From contig NZ_JNYE01000100.1 in the NCBI RefSeq assembly GCF_000717185.1, positions 1 to 43,810 of the forward strand: DNA of 43,810 nt, read 5' to 3'. Every line of letters starts with the position of its first letter. Position 1 is the first letter of the stretch. The DNA is from Kitasatospora phosalacinea (GTDB taxonomy: Bacteria; Actinomycetota; Actinomycetes; Streptomycetales; Streptomycetaceae). Below, piece by piece: positions 32,124 to 42,575 of this stretch. The position numbers were made by a program, and so were the translations under genes. The notes under the pieces are model-generated. The model was given only the letters and a program-made list of their open reading frames with translations, was not told where the DNA came from and ran no database searches.

Positions 32124-33125
32124 CTACGACTGCTGGGGGCCGAGCTCCAGCCGGTCGCCGTTCCTGGTGACGGCGTACGTGGGAAGCGGCTGCACGGCCG
32201 GGCCGGTGATCACCGCGCCGGTGGCGGCGTCGAACCTGGAGCCGTGGCAGGGGCAGTACAGCTGGCCGTCCTTGGGCGGGTTGACCGCGCAGCCGGAGTG
32301 GGTGCAGACCGAGGACAGGCCCGCGTACTGCCCGGCGGCGGGCTGGACGATGTAGACCGCGTCGCCGCTGGCCGGGTCCTTGACGGCGGCGGAGCCGCCG
32401 ACCGGGACCTGCGCGGCGGGCACCGAGGGGCCGGGCTGCGGGACGGGGCTGGTGGCGCCGGCGCCCGCCGCGGCGGGCGCCTCGTCCCGGCCGAAGCCGG
32501 CGGTGAGCGACCCGGCGAGCAGCCCGGCGCCGCCGAGCGCGACGGCCGCGATGCCGCCGTCGAGCAGGGCGCGGCGGCGCACCGCGTCCTCGGCGAGGCC
32601 GCGGGCCCGGTCGCGGGCGGCCCGGGCGGCGAGGTAACCGTCGACCGACAGGTGCGGGGTGCCGGCCAGCAGCAGCGGCGTCCAGGCCATCAGGTAGGCC
32701 AGGTCGTTGCCGAGGTAGTACGGGGTGGTGTGGAAGCTGACGGTCAGCCAGAGCGAGGCGGACAGCAGCGCGCCGCCGAGCGCCGCGACCCGGCCCCACA
32801 GGCCGAGCAGGGTGCCCAGGCCGACGGCGAGCTCGCCGAAGGCGACCAGCAGGCCGAAGAAGGTCGGCGCGTGCAGCGCGGGGCCGAGCGCCCAGCCGAT
32901 CGGGCTGCTGCCCTCGGCGGCCTTCGTCTGGGCGTAGAAGGAGGCGGGGTCGCCCGCCCCGGCCAGGTAGTGCGCGTCGGAGAGCTTGTCGAAGGCGGCG
33001 TAGGCGAAGGTCACCCCCAGGAACAGCCGCAGCGGCAGCAGCGCGGTGCGCGACCCCAGGGCCTTCCACTCGGTGATCCTGGCGCCCGCCGTACTGCCCG
33101 CCGCGTTGCCCGTTCCCGTCGCCAT
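32124..33125 (-). CDS. DoxX membrane domain fused to a Rieske [2Fe-2S] domain
   Basis: 333 aa from the ATG at 33125; a GTG at 33212 would add 29 residues. The N-terminal part (about 25-165) is a four-helix DoxX/DoxD domain (LFLGVTFAYAAFDKL). A fifth helix, preceded by Arg residues, lies near 185-205, then an Ala/Pro linker. The C-terminal Rieske domain has ligands C274 and H276 (CTHSGC) and C291 and H294 (CPCHGS), with C279/C293 as the usual disulfide pair. The Rieske part should lie outside the membrane. A quinone-linked redox role as in thiosulfate:quinone oxidoreductase (DoxD) is a family-based guess. It is convergent with the small PspC-operon gene, six bases apart. Confidence 0.88.
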   Translation of the reverse strand: MATGTGNAAGSTAGARITEWKALGSRTALLPLRLFLGVTFAYAAFDKLSDAHYLAGAGDPASFYAQTKAAEGSSPIGWALGPALHAPTFFGLLVAFGELAVGLGTLLGLWGRVAALGGALLSASLWLTVSFHTTPYYLGNDLAYLMAWTPLLLAGTPHLSVDGYLAARAARDRARGLAEDAVRRRALLDGGIAAVALGGAGLLAGSLTAGFGRDEAPAAAGAGATSPVPQPGPSVPAAQVPVGGSAAVKDPASGDAVYIVQPAAGQYAGLSSVCTHSGCAVNPPKDGQLYCPCHGSRFDAATGAVITGPAVQPLPTYAVTRNGDRLELGPQQS

Positions 33126-33214
33126 CCTCGCCGCCCTCTCGCTCGCCGCCTGCCGTCCGCCGACGGATGCCGACCGGACCGGGTCCGATTGTGCCCGGTG
33201 CCCTTCCCACACGG

Positions 33215-33254
33215 CCGCGCCGCCACTCCCCTGGCGCGGGAAGCGGCGGCGCGG
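33215..33254 (-). terminator. Hairpin after guaA
   Basis: CCGCGCCGCC (33215-33224) pairs with GGCGGCGCGG (33245-33254) over a 20-base loop, 20 bases past the guaA stop on the minus strand. Confidence 0.5.
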
Positions 33255-33274
33255 TCACACGGTTGCCGGTGGGA

Positions 33275-34861
33275 TCACTCCCACTCGATGGTGCCCGGCG
33301 GCTTGGAGGTGACGTCCAGGACGACCCGGTTCACGTCCTTGACCTCGTTGGTGATCCGGGTGGAGATCTTCGCCAGCACCTCGTAGGGCAGGCGCGACCA
33401 GTCCGCGGTCATGGCGTCCTCGGAGGAGACCGGGCGCAGCACGATCGGGTGGCCGTAGGTGCGGCCGTCGCCCTGGACGCCGACCGAGCGGACGTCGGCC
33501 AGCAGCACGACCGGGCACTGCCAGATCTGGGCGTCCAGACCGGCCAGGGTCAGCTCCTCGCGGGCGATGGCGTCGGCCTCGCGGAGCAGGTCGAGGCGCT
33601 CCTTGGTGACCTCGCCGACGATCCGGATGCCGAGGCCCGGGCCGGGGAAGGGCTGGCGCTGGACGATCTCGGCGGGCAGGCCGAGCTCCTGGCCGACCAT
33701 CCGGACCTCGTCCTTGAACAGCTTGCGCAGCGGCTCGACGAGCTGGAACTCCAGGTCCTCGGGGAGGCCGCCGACGTTGTGGTGGGACTTGATGTTGGCG
33801 GTGCCGGTGCCGCCGCCGGACTCCACCACGTCCGGGTACAGGGTGCCCTGGACCAGGAACTCCACGGCCGGGCCCTCGTCGGCGACGATCTCGGCCTGGG
33901 CCTGCTCGAAGACCCGGATGAACTCGCGGCCGATGATCTTGCGCTTCTGCTCGGGGTCGCTGACGCCCGCCAGCGCGGTCAGGAAGCGCTCCTCGGCGTC
34001 GACCACGACCAGCTTGACACCGGTGGCCGCGACGAAGTCCTTCTCGACCTGCTCGGTCTCGCCCTTGCGCATCAGGCCGTGGTCGACGTACACGCAGGTC
34101 AGCCGGTCGCCGATGGCGCGGGCCACCAGCGCGGCGGCGACCGCGGAGTCCACGCCGCCGGACAGGCCGCAGACGGCGCGCTTGTCGCCGACCTGCTCGC
34201 GGATCAGCGCGACCTGCTCCTCGACCACGTTGGTGGTGGTCCAGTTCGGGGCGATGCCAGCGCCGCGGTACAGGAAGTGCTCCAGCACCTGCTGGCCGTG
34301 CTCGGAGTGCATCACCTCGGGGTGGTACTGCACGCCGTACAGCTTGCGCTCGTCGTCCTCGAAGGCGGCGACCGGCACCACGTCGGTGGAGGCGGTGACG
34401 GTGAAGCCCGCCGGGGCGGCCGAGCAGGCGTCGCCGTGCGACATCCACACCGACTGCTGGGCCGGGGTGCCCTCGAACAGGGTGGAGCCGGGGCGGGAGA
34501 CGGTCAGCGGGGTGCGGCCGTACTCGCGGGCGCCGCTGTTGTCGACGGTGCCGCCGAGGGCCTTGGCCATCAGCTGGAAGCCGTAGCACATGCCGAAGAC
34601 CGGGACGCCGGCCTCGAAGAGCGCGCCGTCGAGCTGCGGGGCGCCCTCCTCGTACACCGACGACGGGCCGCCGGAGAGGATGATCGCCCGCGGGTTCTTG
34701 GCGAGCATCTCGGCGACCGGCATGGTGCTCGGCACGATCTCGCTGTAGACCCGCGCCTCACGCACCCGACGGGCGATGAGCTGGGCGTACTGGGCACCGA
34801 AGTCGACGACCAGGACGGTGTCGTTCTCGGGTGCGGACTGGACGGGGGAATCAGCGGACAC
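33275..34861 (-). CDS. guaA: GMP synthase (glutamine-hydrolysing)
   Basis: 528 aa, normal length. It converts XMP, ATP and glutamine to GMP in the last step of guanine nucleotide synthesis. The class I amidotransferase domain has nucleophile C92 (GMCYGFQ) with H180 and E182 (YHPE). The ATP-pyrophosphatase P-loop is SGGVDS at 234-239. The C-terminal dimerisation domain ends [13 protein letters not shown], a signature of GuaA. The start reads ATG TCC GCT GAT, without a strong ribosome site. A possible -10 TAGACT lies about 45 bases upstream. The gene stands alone between an unrelated Rieske gene and a long non-coding stretch. Confidence 0.97.
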   Translation of the reverse strand: MSADSPVQSAPENDTVLVVDFGAQYAQLIARRVREARVYSEIVPSTMPVAEMLAKNPRAIILSGGPSSVYEEGAPQLDGALFEAGVPVFGMCYGFQLMAKALGGTVDNSGAREYGRTPLTVSRPGSTLFEGTPAQQSVWMSHGDACSAAPAGFTVTASTDVVPVAAFEDDERKLYGVQYHPEVMHSEHGQQVLEHFLYRGAGIAPNWTTTNVVEEQVALIREQVGDKRAVCGLSGGVDSAVAAALVARAIGDRLTCVYVDHGLMRKGETEQVEKDFVAATGVKLVVVDAEERFLTALAGVSDPEQKRKIIGREFIRVFEQAQAEIVADEGPAVEFLVQGTLYPDVVESGGGTGTANIKSHHNVGGLPEDLEFQLVEPLRKLFKDEVRMVGQELGLPAEIVQRQPFPGPGLGIRIVGEVTKERLDLLREADAIAREELTLAGLDAQIWQCPVVLLADVRSVGVQGDGRTYGHPIVLRPVSSEDAMTADWSRLPYEVLAKISTRITNEVKDVNRVVLDVTSKPPGTIEWE

Positions 34862-34972
34862 AGACGGCCTTCCGGCGGGCGGTACAAGGGGGTGTCGCCC
34901 CCGAGTCTACCGGGACGCTTTCACCCGACTGCCCGCGCCGCCGCCCGTGACCGCGCGGGCGGGCGAATCGTT

Positions 34973-35014
34973 GCACCTGGAGACCGTGCGGATACGTCGG
35001 CGCCCTCCAGGTGC
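34973..35014. repeat. Inverted repeat upstream of guaA
   Basis: GCACCTGGAG (34973-34982) and CTCCAGGTGC (35005-35014) form a perfect 10-bp stem over a 22-base loop, about 110 bases before guaA. It could be a leader structure or an operator. Confidence 0.5.
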
Positions 35015-35163
35015 GGGCGGCACCGCGCGGCGGAACCACGCGTGGATCATCTCCGGTCCACCGGGTGCGCGTGGCGGGCACGGGCCCGCCGTGGGACCGC
35101 GCCCCGGTGCCGCGGTCGGGTCAGCAGGGGACAGCTACCCCGTCCGCGACCGGGCGGACCCGG

Positions 35164-35199
35164 GGTGCGGCGGCCGGTACCGGTGCCGGCCGCCGCACC
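35164..35199. terminator. Orphan 14-bp hairpin
   Basis: GGTGCGGCGGCCGG (35164-35177) pairs with its complement (35186-35199) around TACCGGTG. It is terminator-like, but no gene ends near it on either strand. Confidence 0.5.
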
Positions 35200-35560
35200 T
35201 CAGTCAGCCGCCCGCTCCGGCGTACGCCCCGGTACGCCCAGCAAGCGCTTATCACGGACGGTGACCGCCTTTCGGCGGCCGGGCCGGTGCTTCCCCGCGC
35301 CGTGGCCGGTTCCGGCCGCACCTCTCATTTACGCCGAATCGGTTGCACGGCAAGGCCCTCGTCCAGGACGATGCTGGGAGGCGGGATGCTCACCGTGCAC
35401 CCGCCGCCGTGGAGAGCCCGTTCGCACGGGCGGCTCCTGTTTCACGCTCCGTGAGGCCCATCCGGCCCCGGTGCGTGTCCGTGACCATCCTTCCGCGACG
35501 GCGCTCCTCCCCCGGCGCCGTCACCCAGCACCGGCGCGGCCCTGACGCCGAGTGCTGCGA

Positions 35561-35592
35561 CAAAGGGCCCCGTTCCCCCGCGGGGCCCTTTG
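35561..35592 (-). terminator. Terminator after the zinc-ribbon gene
   Basis: CAAAGGGCCCCG (35561-35572) pairs with CGGGGCCCTTTG (35581-35592) over an eight-base loop. On the minus strand it lies 26 bases past the stop of the zinc-ribbon membrane protein. Confidence 0.8.
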
Positions 35593-35617
35593 CCCTTTCC
35601 CGGGGCCGGGGCTCCCG

Positions 35618-37228
35618 TCAGCCCGCCGCGGGGCGGCGGAACGCGGCGTGCGGGTCCTCGTCCGTGCCGGGCGCGGCCGCGGGGGCGGGCGGCTGCTCGT
35701 CGACGACCAGCTCGACCGAGCCGTACGGGACCTTCTCCAGCAGGTCCGCGCCACCGGCCTGGCCGGGCAGCACGGGCCGGACGGGCGGCAGCGCGCCGGG
35801 CTGCGGCGGCACGGCGGGCACCGGCGGCACGGCCGGGCGCGGCGGGACCAGCGGGACGCGGGTGCGGCGCAGCGCGTCGAGCGCGGCGGGCACCACCAGG
35901 GCGCCGAACGCGCCCCAGCAGAGCGCGGAGACCAGCACCGAGGCCACCGACCAGCCGGTCAGGTCCATGGTGTTGGTGAACTCCTTGCCGCTCGGGCTGG
36001 TGCTGGAGTTGTCGTACCAGGACGAGGTGCCGAGCAGCAGCGCGGCGGTCAGCACCGCGTACAGGCCCGCGAGCACCGCCCGGTCCCGGTGGACGAGGCG
36101 GCCGCGGTGCGCGGACCAGCCGAGCGCCAGCGCGGCGGCCAGCACCGGGAGGACCGCGAACCACCAGCCGGAGCTGTGCTCGTTCAGGTCGAACAGCGAG
36201 AAGGCGGACGGGTGGAGCCCGAAGGCCCCCGTGCCCAGGGCGCTCGCGCCGCTGCCGACGCCGTAGAGGTGCAGGCCGTCGTTGGTGACCATGCCCAGCG
36301 GGCCGGAGCCCTGCTCCGGGAACACCTCGTCCGAGGAGAGCCGCACCACCAGCGCGACCGCGGTGAGCAGCACCAGCAGGCCGCCGATCACCCGGAAGGC
36401 GTGCTGCCAGGCGAGCAGCAGGCTGCCCAGCCAGCCGCGCCGGGCGGCCTCCGCGCGCAGGGCGGCGGCGCCGTCGACGGCCAGCACCAGGACGGCCGCG
36501 GCCAGCGCCGCGGAGACGGTGAGCGGCAGCAGCGAGGTGCCGGACTGCAGGGTCATCGACAGGTCGTCGTCCTCGCCGAGGCCGCTGCCGAGGCTCGATT
36601 CGTGCCCGGCCAGCCAGCCCAGCAGCAGCGCGACCGCGCCCGACAGCGCGCCGGTGCGCAGTGCCTGGAGGGCGGCGGCGGGGGCGGCGGGCTCGGCGGC
36701 GCCGACCCGGCGGCGGGCCCGGCCGGCCAGGTGCAGGCCGGCCCAGAGCAGCAGCAGCCAGCCGAAGGTGACCAGGTACATCACCAGGTGGGTGGTGCTG
36801 GTGGAGGCCGAGTCCCCGCTGTCGGCGAACGTCGAGCCCACGGTGGAGTGCACCCGGGAGGTCAGCGGCGCGCCGAAGGCGGTGAGGACGAGCGTCAGCC
36901 AGGTCTGGAAGCCCTCGGTGGACCAGCCGAGGCGGGCCGCCGCGGCGTCGCTGCCGTCCTGGCCGGCCGCGCCGATCACGGCGGCCAGGACCAGCAGCGC
37001 GGTCGGGGCGATCAGCACCCGGCCCGCGGTCAGCCAGCCGCGGGAGAGCAGCGGCGTCTCCCGGGTGTGGTGCACCTGGCCGGCGCCCCACGGGGAGGGG
37101 CCGGTGCCCGCGGAGGCCGCACCCTCGATCACGTCCCCGATCGCGGGCGCGGAGAGCGGCCTGCCGCAGTTGGCGCAGGTCGCCGCGGGGTCGGCCGAGG
37201 CCGCTCCGCAGGACGGGCAGATGGGCAT
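35618..37228 (-). CDS. Zinc-ribbon membrane protein (streptophobe-like)
   Basis: 536 aa. An N-terminal zinc ribbon has CPSC and CANC knuckles (C4/C7 and C18/C21). After TRETPLLSRGWL come about ten to eleven membrane helices, and a Pro/Ala-rich cytosolic tail ends the protein. The arrangement and the TRETPLLSRGWLTAGRVLIAPTA-type motif recall the Streptomyces 'streptophobe' family, whose function is unknown; I recall this rather than being able to check it. The ATG is the only credible start, since longer readings run into the next gene in another frame. Confidence 0.8.
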   Translation of the reverse strand: MPICPSCGAASADPAATCANCGRPLSAPAIGDVIEGAASAGTGPSPWGAGQVHHTRETPLLSRGWLTAGRVLIAPTALLVLAAVIGAAGQDGSDAAAARLGWSTEGFQTWLTLVLTAFGAPLTSRVHSTVGSTFADSGDSASTSTTHLVMYLVTFGWLLLLWAGLHLAGRARRRVGAAEPAAPAAALQALRTGALSGAVALLLGWLAGHESSLGSGLGEDDDLSMTLQSGTSLLPLTVSAALAAAVLVLAVDGAAALRAEAARRGWLGSLLLAWQHAFRVIGGLLVLLTAVALVVRLSSDEVFPEQGSGPLGMVTNDGLHLYGVGSGASALGTGAFGLHPSAFSLFDLNEHSSGWWFAVLPVLAAALALGWSAHRGRLVHRDRAVLAGLYAVLTAALLLGTSSWYDNSSTSPSGKEFTNTMDLTGWSVASVLVSALCWGAFGALVVPAALDALRRTRVPLVPPRPAVPPVPAVPPQPGALPPVRPVLPGQAGGADLLEKVPYGSVELVVDEQPPAPAAAPGTDEDPHAAFRRPAAG

Positions 37229-37293
37229 GGTGGGTCCCCCCGGGGTGCTTCGTGCGATGAGGGCCCGTTTATCCCACCGGGGGTAAAGGAATG

Positions 37294-39054
37294 TCAATCT
37301 CCTTCTGCGGTCCGGCGGGGCACCTCGGGGACGGCCAGCAGCGGCAGCCGCAGCGCGCCGAACGCGCCGTCGGGGACGGCGGGCCGCCGGGGCGCGACGG
37401 GCGCGACCGGCCGGTAGGCGGTGCCGGGTTCGGGGCGCGGGTCGGCCTCGCCGCGGTTGGGCCACATCGACATGGCGCGCTCGGCCTGCGCGGTGATGGT
37501 GAGCGAGGGGTTGACGCCCAGGTTGGCGGAGACCGCGGAGCCGTCGACCACGCTGATCCCGGGGTGCCCGTACAGCCGGTGGTAGGGGTCGACGACGCCG
37601 GTGTCGGCGCTGTCGCCGATCGGGCAGCCGCCGAGGAAGTGCGCGGTCAGCGGGATGTCGAAGACCTCGCCCGCGGTGGAGCCGGGGAAGCCGTTGATGG
37701 AGGCGGCGAGCGCCCGGGCGCCCTCCTCGGCGGCCGGGATCCAGCTCGGGTTGGGCGCGCCGTGGCCCTGGCGGGAGGTGAGCTTCCCGTTCTTCAGCGA
37801 GACGGTCAGCGAGTTGTCCAGGGACTGCATGACCAGGCCGATGATCGTCTTCTCCGACCAGCGGTGCTGGTTCATCGACTGGACGAAGATCCACGGGTGC
37901 CGGGCCGCGGTGCCCAGGTAGCGCAGCCAGCGCGGCCCGCGCCCGGCGCCGCTGACCTGCTGGATCGAGAGCGCGCCCATCGCGTTGGAGCCCCGCCCGT
38001 AGCGGACCGGCTCGATGTGGGTGTTCTCGTCGGGGTGCACCGAGGAGGTGATGGCCACGCCGCGGGTGAAGTCGGGGCGCTCCCCGTAGCGCCGGGTGGA
38101 GGTCTGCGCGCCCACCAGCGCCTCGGAGTTGGTGCGGGTGAGGTGGCCGAGCCGGGCGGAGATCCCGGGCAGCAGCCCGCCCTCGCGCATCCGGTGCAGC
38201 AGCGTCTGGGTGCCGTACGTGCCCGCCGCGACGACGACCCGTTCGGCGGTGACCGTGCGCGCCCCGGCCCGCCGCGCCCGCCGGGTGCGGGCGTCGGTGG
38301 GCAGCACGTCGACCGCGTAGCCGTCGCCGTGCGGGCGCAGCCGCTTCACGGTGGTCATCGGCAGGATCTCGGCGCCGGCCCGCTCGGCCAGGTACAGGTA
38401 GTTCTCGGTGAGGGTGTTCTTGGCGCCGTGCCGGCAGCCGGTCATGCACTCCCCGCACTCGGTGCAGGCCCGGCGCCTGGGCCCGGCGCCGCCGAAGTAC
38501 GGGTCGTCGACCTCGCCGCCGGGCGCGGCCCTCGCCTCGCCGGTGCCGTCCTGCCCGTCGCCGAAGAACACCCCGACGGGCGCCAGGTGGAAGGTGTCGC
38601 CGCAGCCCATCGCCTCAGCGGCGGCCTTCAGGTGCACGTCGGAGGGCGTCATGGTGGGGTTGAGCCGCACCCCGAGCATCCGCTGCGCCTGGTCGTAGAA
38701 CGGGGCGAGCTCGGCCCGCCAGTCGGTGATGTGCCGCCACTGCCGGTCCTCGAAGAACGCCTTCGGCGGGACGTACAGCGTGTTGGCGTAGTTCAGCGAG
38801 CCGCCGCCGACCCCCGCCCCGGCCAGGATCAGCACGTTGCGCAGCAGGTGGATGCGCTGGATGCCGTAGCGGCCGAGGGCGGGTGCCCACAGGTAGTCGC
38901 GCAGGTTCCAGGAGGTGCTGGGCAGCTCCTCCCGGCGGAACCTGCGCCCGGCCTCCAGGACGGCGACCTTGTAGCCCTTCTCGGTGAGCCGCAGGGCCGC
39001 GACCGAGCCCCCGAAGCCCGAACCGACCACCACGACGTCGTAGTCGTACGCCAC
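37294..39054 (-). CDS. GMC-type FAD oxidoreductase (cholesterol oxidase-like)
   Basis: 586 aa. The FAD-binding GSGFGG is at residues 11-16, and GAGVGGGSLNYAN is the second flavin signature. A Cys cluster C-x2-C-x2-C-x3-C (CTECGECMTGC, near 196-206) is present, as in the cholesterol oxidase-like branch of actinobacterial GMC proteins; it may bind an iron-sulfur cluster or zinc. The C-terminal HFLGGCPIGDS and DGSAVSANLGVNPSLTITAQAERA complete the family pattern. The start is GTG at 39054, with GGAGG seven bases before it; a GTG at 39060 is too close to that site. It is 21 bases after the aldehyde dehydrogenase gene, in one operon. The substrate is probably an alcohol or sterol-like compound, not known. 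Confidence 0.88.
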   Translation of the reverse strand: MAYDYDVVVVGSGFGGSVAALRLTEKGYKVAVLEAGRRFRREELPSTSWNLRDYLWAPALGRYGIQRIHLLRNVLILAGAGVGGGSLNYANTLYVPPKAFFEDRQWRHITDWRAELAPFYDQAQRMLGVRLNPTMTPSDVHLKAAAEAMGCGDTFHLAPVGVFFGDGQDGTGEARAAPGGEVDDPYFGGAGPRRRACTECGECMTGCRHGAKNTLTENYLYLAERAGAEILPMTTVKRLRPHGDGYAVDVLPTDARTRRARRAGARTVTAERVVVAAGTYGTQTLLHRMREGGLLPGISARLGHLTRTNSEALVGAQTSTRRYGERPDFTRGVAITSSVHPDENTHIEPVRYGRGSNAMGALSIQQVSGAGRGPRWLRYLGTAARHPWIFVQSMNQHRWSEKTIIGLVMQSLDNSLTVSLKNGKLTSRQGHGAPNPSWIPAAEEGARALAASINGFPGSTAGEVFDIPLTAHFLGGCPIGDSADTGVVDPYHRLYGHPGISVVDGSAVSANLGVNPSLTITAQAERAMSMWPNRGEADPRPEPGTAYRPVAPVAPRRPAVPDGAFGALRLPLLAVPEVPRRTAEGD

Positions 39055-39075
39055 TGCCACCCCTCCCGGGAACGC

Positions 39076-40683
39076 TTACTTCAGTCGGAACGCCTTCATG
39101 GCCCGCAGCCCGGCGGTGAAGAACTCGGCGAACTTCCGGTCGTCCATGCCCATCGACGGGCCGATCGGCAGCAGCCGCTGCACGGCGACGGTCTGCGCCT
39201 CGGTGTAGCGCAGGATGCCCTCGGCGCCGTGCCGCCGGCCCAGCCCGGAGTCGCCCATGCCGCCCATCGGCGAGGCCACCGAGCCGTACGCGGCGGCGTA
39301 CGCCTCGTTGACGTTGACGGTGCCGGTGCGCAGCCGGGCGGCGACCCGGCGGCCGCGGGCGGTGTCCTTGGTCCAGACGCTGGAGTTCAGGCCGTACGGG
39401 GTGGAGTTGGCGGCGGTGACGGCCTCGTCCTCGGTGTCGAAGCGGTAGACCGAGACGACCGGGCCGAAGGTCTCCTCGGCGCAGACCGCCATGTCGGGGG
39501 TGACGCCGTCCAGGATGGTCGGCTCGTGGAACAGCGGGCCCAGGTCGGGCCGGGCCCGGCCGCCGGCCAGCACCTTCGCGCCGGCCTTGACGGCCTCCTC
39601 GACGTGCCGGGTGACGGTCTCCAGCTGGCGGGCGGAGACCAGCGAGCCCATGTCGGCGCCGTAGGCGAGGCCGCCGCCGAGGCGCAGCGCGGCCGTCCGC
39701 TCGGCGAACTTCGCCAGGAAGGCGTCGGCGACCGAGCGGTGCACGTAGAGCCGCTCGATGGAGATGCACAGCTGGCCGGCCGAGGAGAAGCAGGCCCGGA
39801 CGGCGCCCGCGGCGGCCCGGTCCAGGTCGGCGTCGGCGAGCACCAGCATGGCGTTCTTGCCGCCGAGTTCCAGCGAGGCGCCGACCAGCCGCTCGGCGGC
39901 CCGCCGGGCGACGTCCCGGCCGGTGCGGGTGGAGCCGGTGAACGCGACGTAGTCGGCGCGCTCGACCACCTGCGGGCCGACCACCGGACCGTCGCCGAGG
40001 ACGATCTGCCAGCCCTGCGGGGGCAGCCCGGCCTCGACGAACAGCTCGCGGGCCCACAGCGCGGTCAGCGCGGTCTGGGTGTCCGGCTTGTTGACCACCG
40101 CGTTGCCCGCGACCAGGGCGGGCAGCGCGTCGCCGACGGACAGCTCCAGCGGGTAGTTCCAGGGCGAGATCTGCCCGACCACGCCCTTGGGGCGGCGGGC
40201 CTCCACCGCGCTGGTCAGACCGGGCACGGCGCCGCCGCGGCGGCGGTCCCGCAGGTAGGAGTGGGCGGCGCGGCCGTAGTGCCGGGCCGCCGAGGCGACG
40301 GCCATCACCTCTTCGAAGGCGTGCAGCCGGGCCTTGCCGGTCTCCGCCTGGATCAGGTCCAGCACCTCGTCCTGCCGCTTCAGCAGCAGGTCGTGGAAGC
40401 GCAGCAGGACGCCCGCCCGGTGCCGCACCGACAGCGCGGACCAGGCGGGCTGGGCCCGCCTGGCCTGCTCGAACGCCCGCTCCACGTCCTGCTCCGAGGA
40501 CAGCGGCAGGTCGGCCAGCGCCTCGCCGGTCAGCGGCGCGAAGGTCTGCGTGCGCTGCCCGCCGGACGCGGTGACGCCCTTGGCCAGCCGGGCGACCAGC
40601 GCCGCCGGGACCGCCGAGGCGACGCCGCGCGCCGCACCCTTCGCCGCAGGATTGCGCCGGACCTGGCTCGTGCTCTCCGTCAT
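39076..40683 (-). CDS. gabD2: Succinate-semialdehyde dehydrogenase (NADP-type, GabD2-like)
   Basis: 535-aa aldehyde dehydrogenase. N176 (PWNYPLE), the general base E272 (LELGGKN) and the catalytic C306 (SSAGQLCIS) are all present. The overall pattern and length fit the actinobacterial succinic-semialdehyde dehydrogenase GabD2, which oxidises succinate semialdehyde to succinate; a broader aldehyde range is possible. There is no ribosome site before the ATG. TAGGCT (minus strand, 40695-40690) lies six bases upstream, so a leaderless transcript is likely. It is first gene of an operon with the GMC oxidoreductase, so the pair may oxidise an alcohol and then its aldehyde. Confidence 0.85.
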   Translation of the reverse strand: MTESTSQVRRNPAAKGAARGVASAVPAALVARLAKGVTASGGQRTQTFAPLTGEALADLPLSSEQDVERAFEQARRAQPAWSALSVRHRAGVLLRFHDLLLKRQDEVLDLIQAETGKARLHAFEEVMAVASAARHYGRAAHSYLRDRRRGGAVPGLTSAVEARRPKGVVGQISPWNYPLELSVGDALPALVAGNAVVNKPDTQTALTALWARELFVEAGLPPQGWQIVLGDGPVVGPQVVERADYVAFTGSTRTGRDVARRAAERLVGASLELGGKNAMLVLADADLDRAAAGAVRACFSSAGQLCISIERLYVHRSVADAFLAKFAERTAALRLGGGLAYGADMGSLVSARQLETVTRHVEEAVKAGAKVLAGGRARPDLGPLFHEPTILDGVTPDMAVCAEETFGPVVSVYRFDTEDEAVTAANSTPYGLNSSVWTKDTARGRRVAARLRTGTVNVNEAYAAAYGSVASPMGGMGDSGLGRRHGAEGILRYTEAQTVAVQRLLPIGPSMGMDDRKFAEFFTAGLRAMKAFRLK

Positions 40684-40767
40684 GCGGGCAGCCTAGGCCC
40701 TGGACCCCGACTTGTGTACCCGCCGGTAACACCAAAAGGCGGAACGCGCCGCTCCGGACGGGAGGCC

Positions 40768-42420
<1,653 letters not shown>

Positions 42421-42575
42421 GGGCCGTCCCCCCTTCGCTCCCCCACCGCCGGTCGGACGGGGTCCTGGCAGACCGTGTGCCTGCTCGCACCGACGGTTCA
42501 GGAGGCCAGCCTAGGCTGCGCGGCGCCCCCCGGGAATCGCGCCCCGGCTACGCGTCGCACCGTGACCGGGTGCTC

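Larger units (their letters stand above)
34862..35617. other. 756-base stretch without a supported gene; several hairpins
   Basis: It lies between guaA and the zinc-ribbon gene, both on the minus strand, so it is the guaA upstream region. It contains three clear inverted repeats (34973-35014, 35164-35199, 35561-35592) and patches less GC-rich than the rest (around 35230-35340). One tiny plus-strand reading frame at 35386-35454 (22 codons, ATG after GGGAGGCGGG) has a fair ribosome site but unconvincing composition. Longer frames here lack normal codon bias. A small RNA or a long guaA leader is possible. Confidence 0.45.

Noticed and set aside
35386..35454. 22-codon plus-strand frame with a fair ribosome site
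   Set aside because: It is too short to judge, has no recognisable leader-peptide feature and no plus-strand gene follows.
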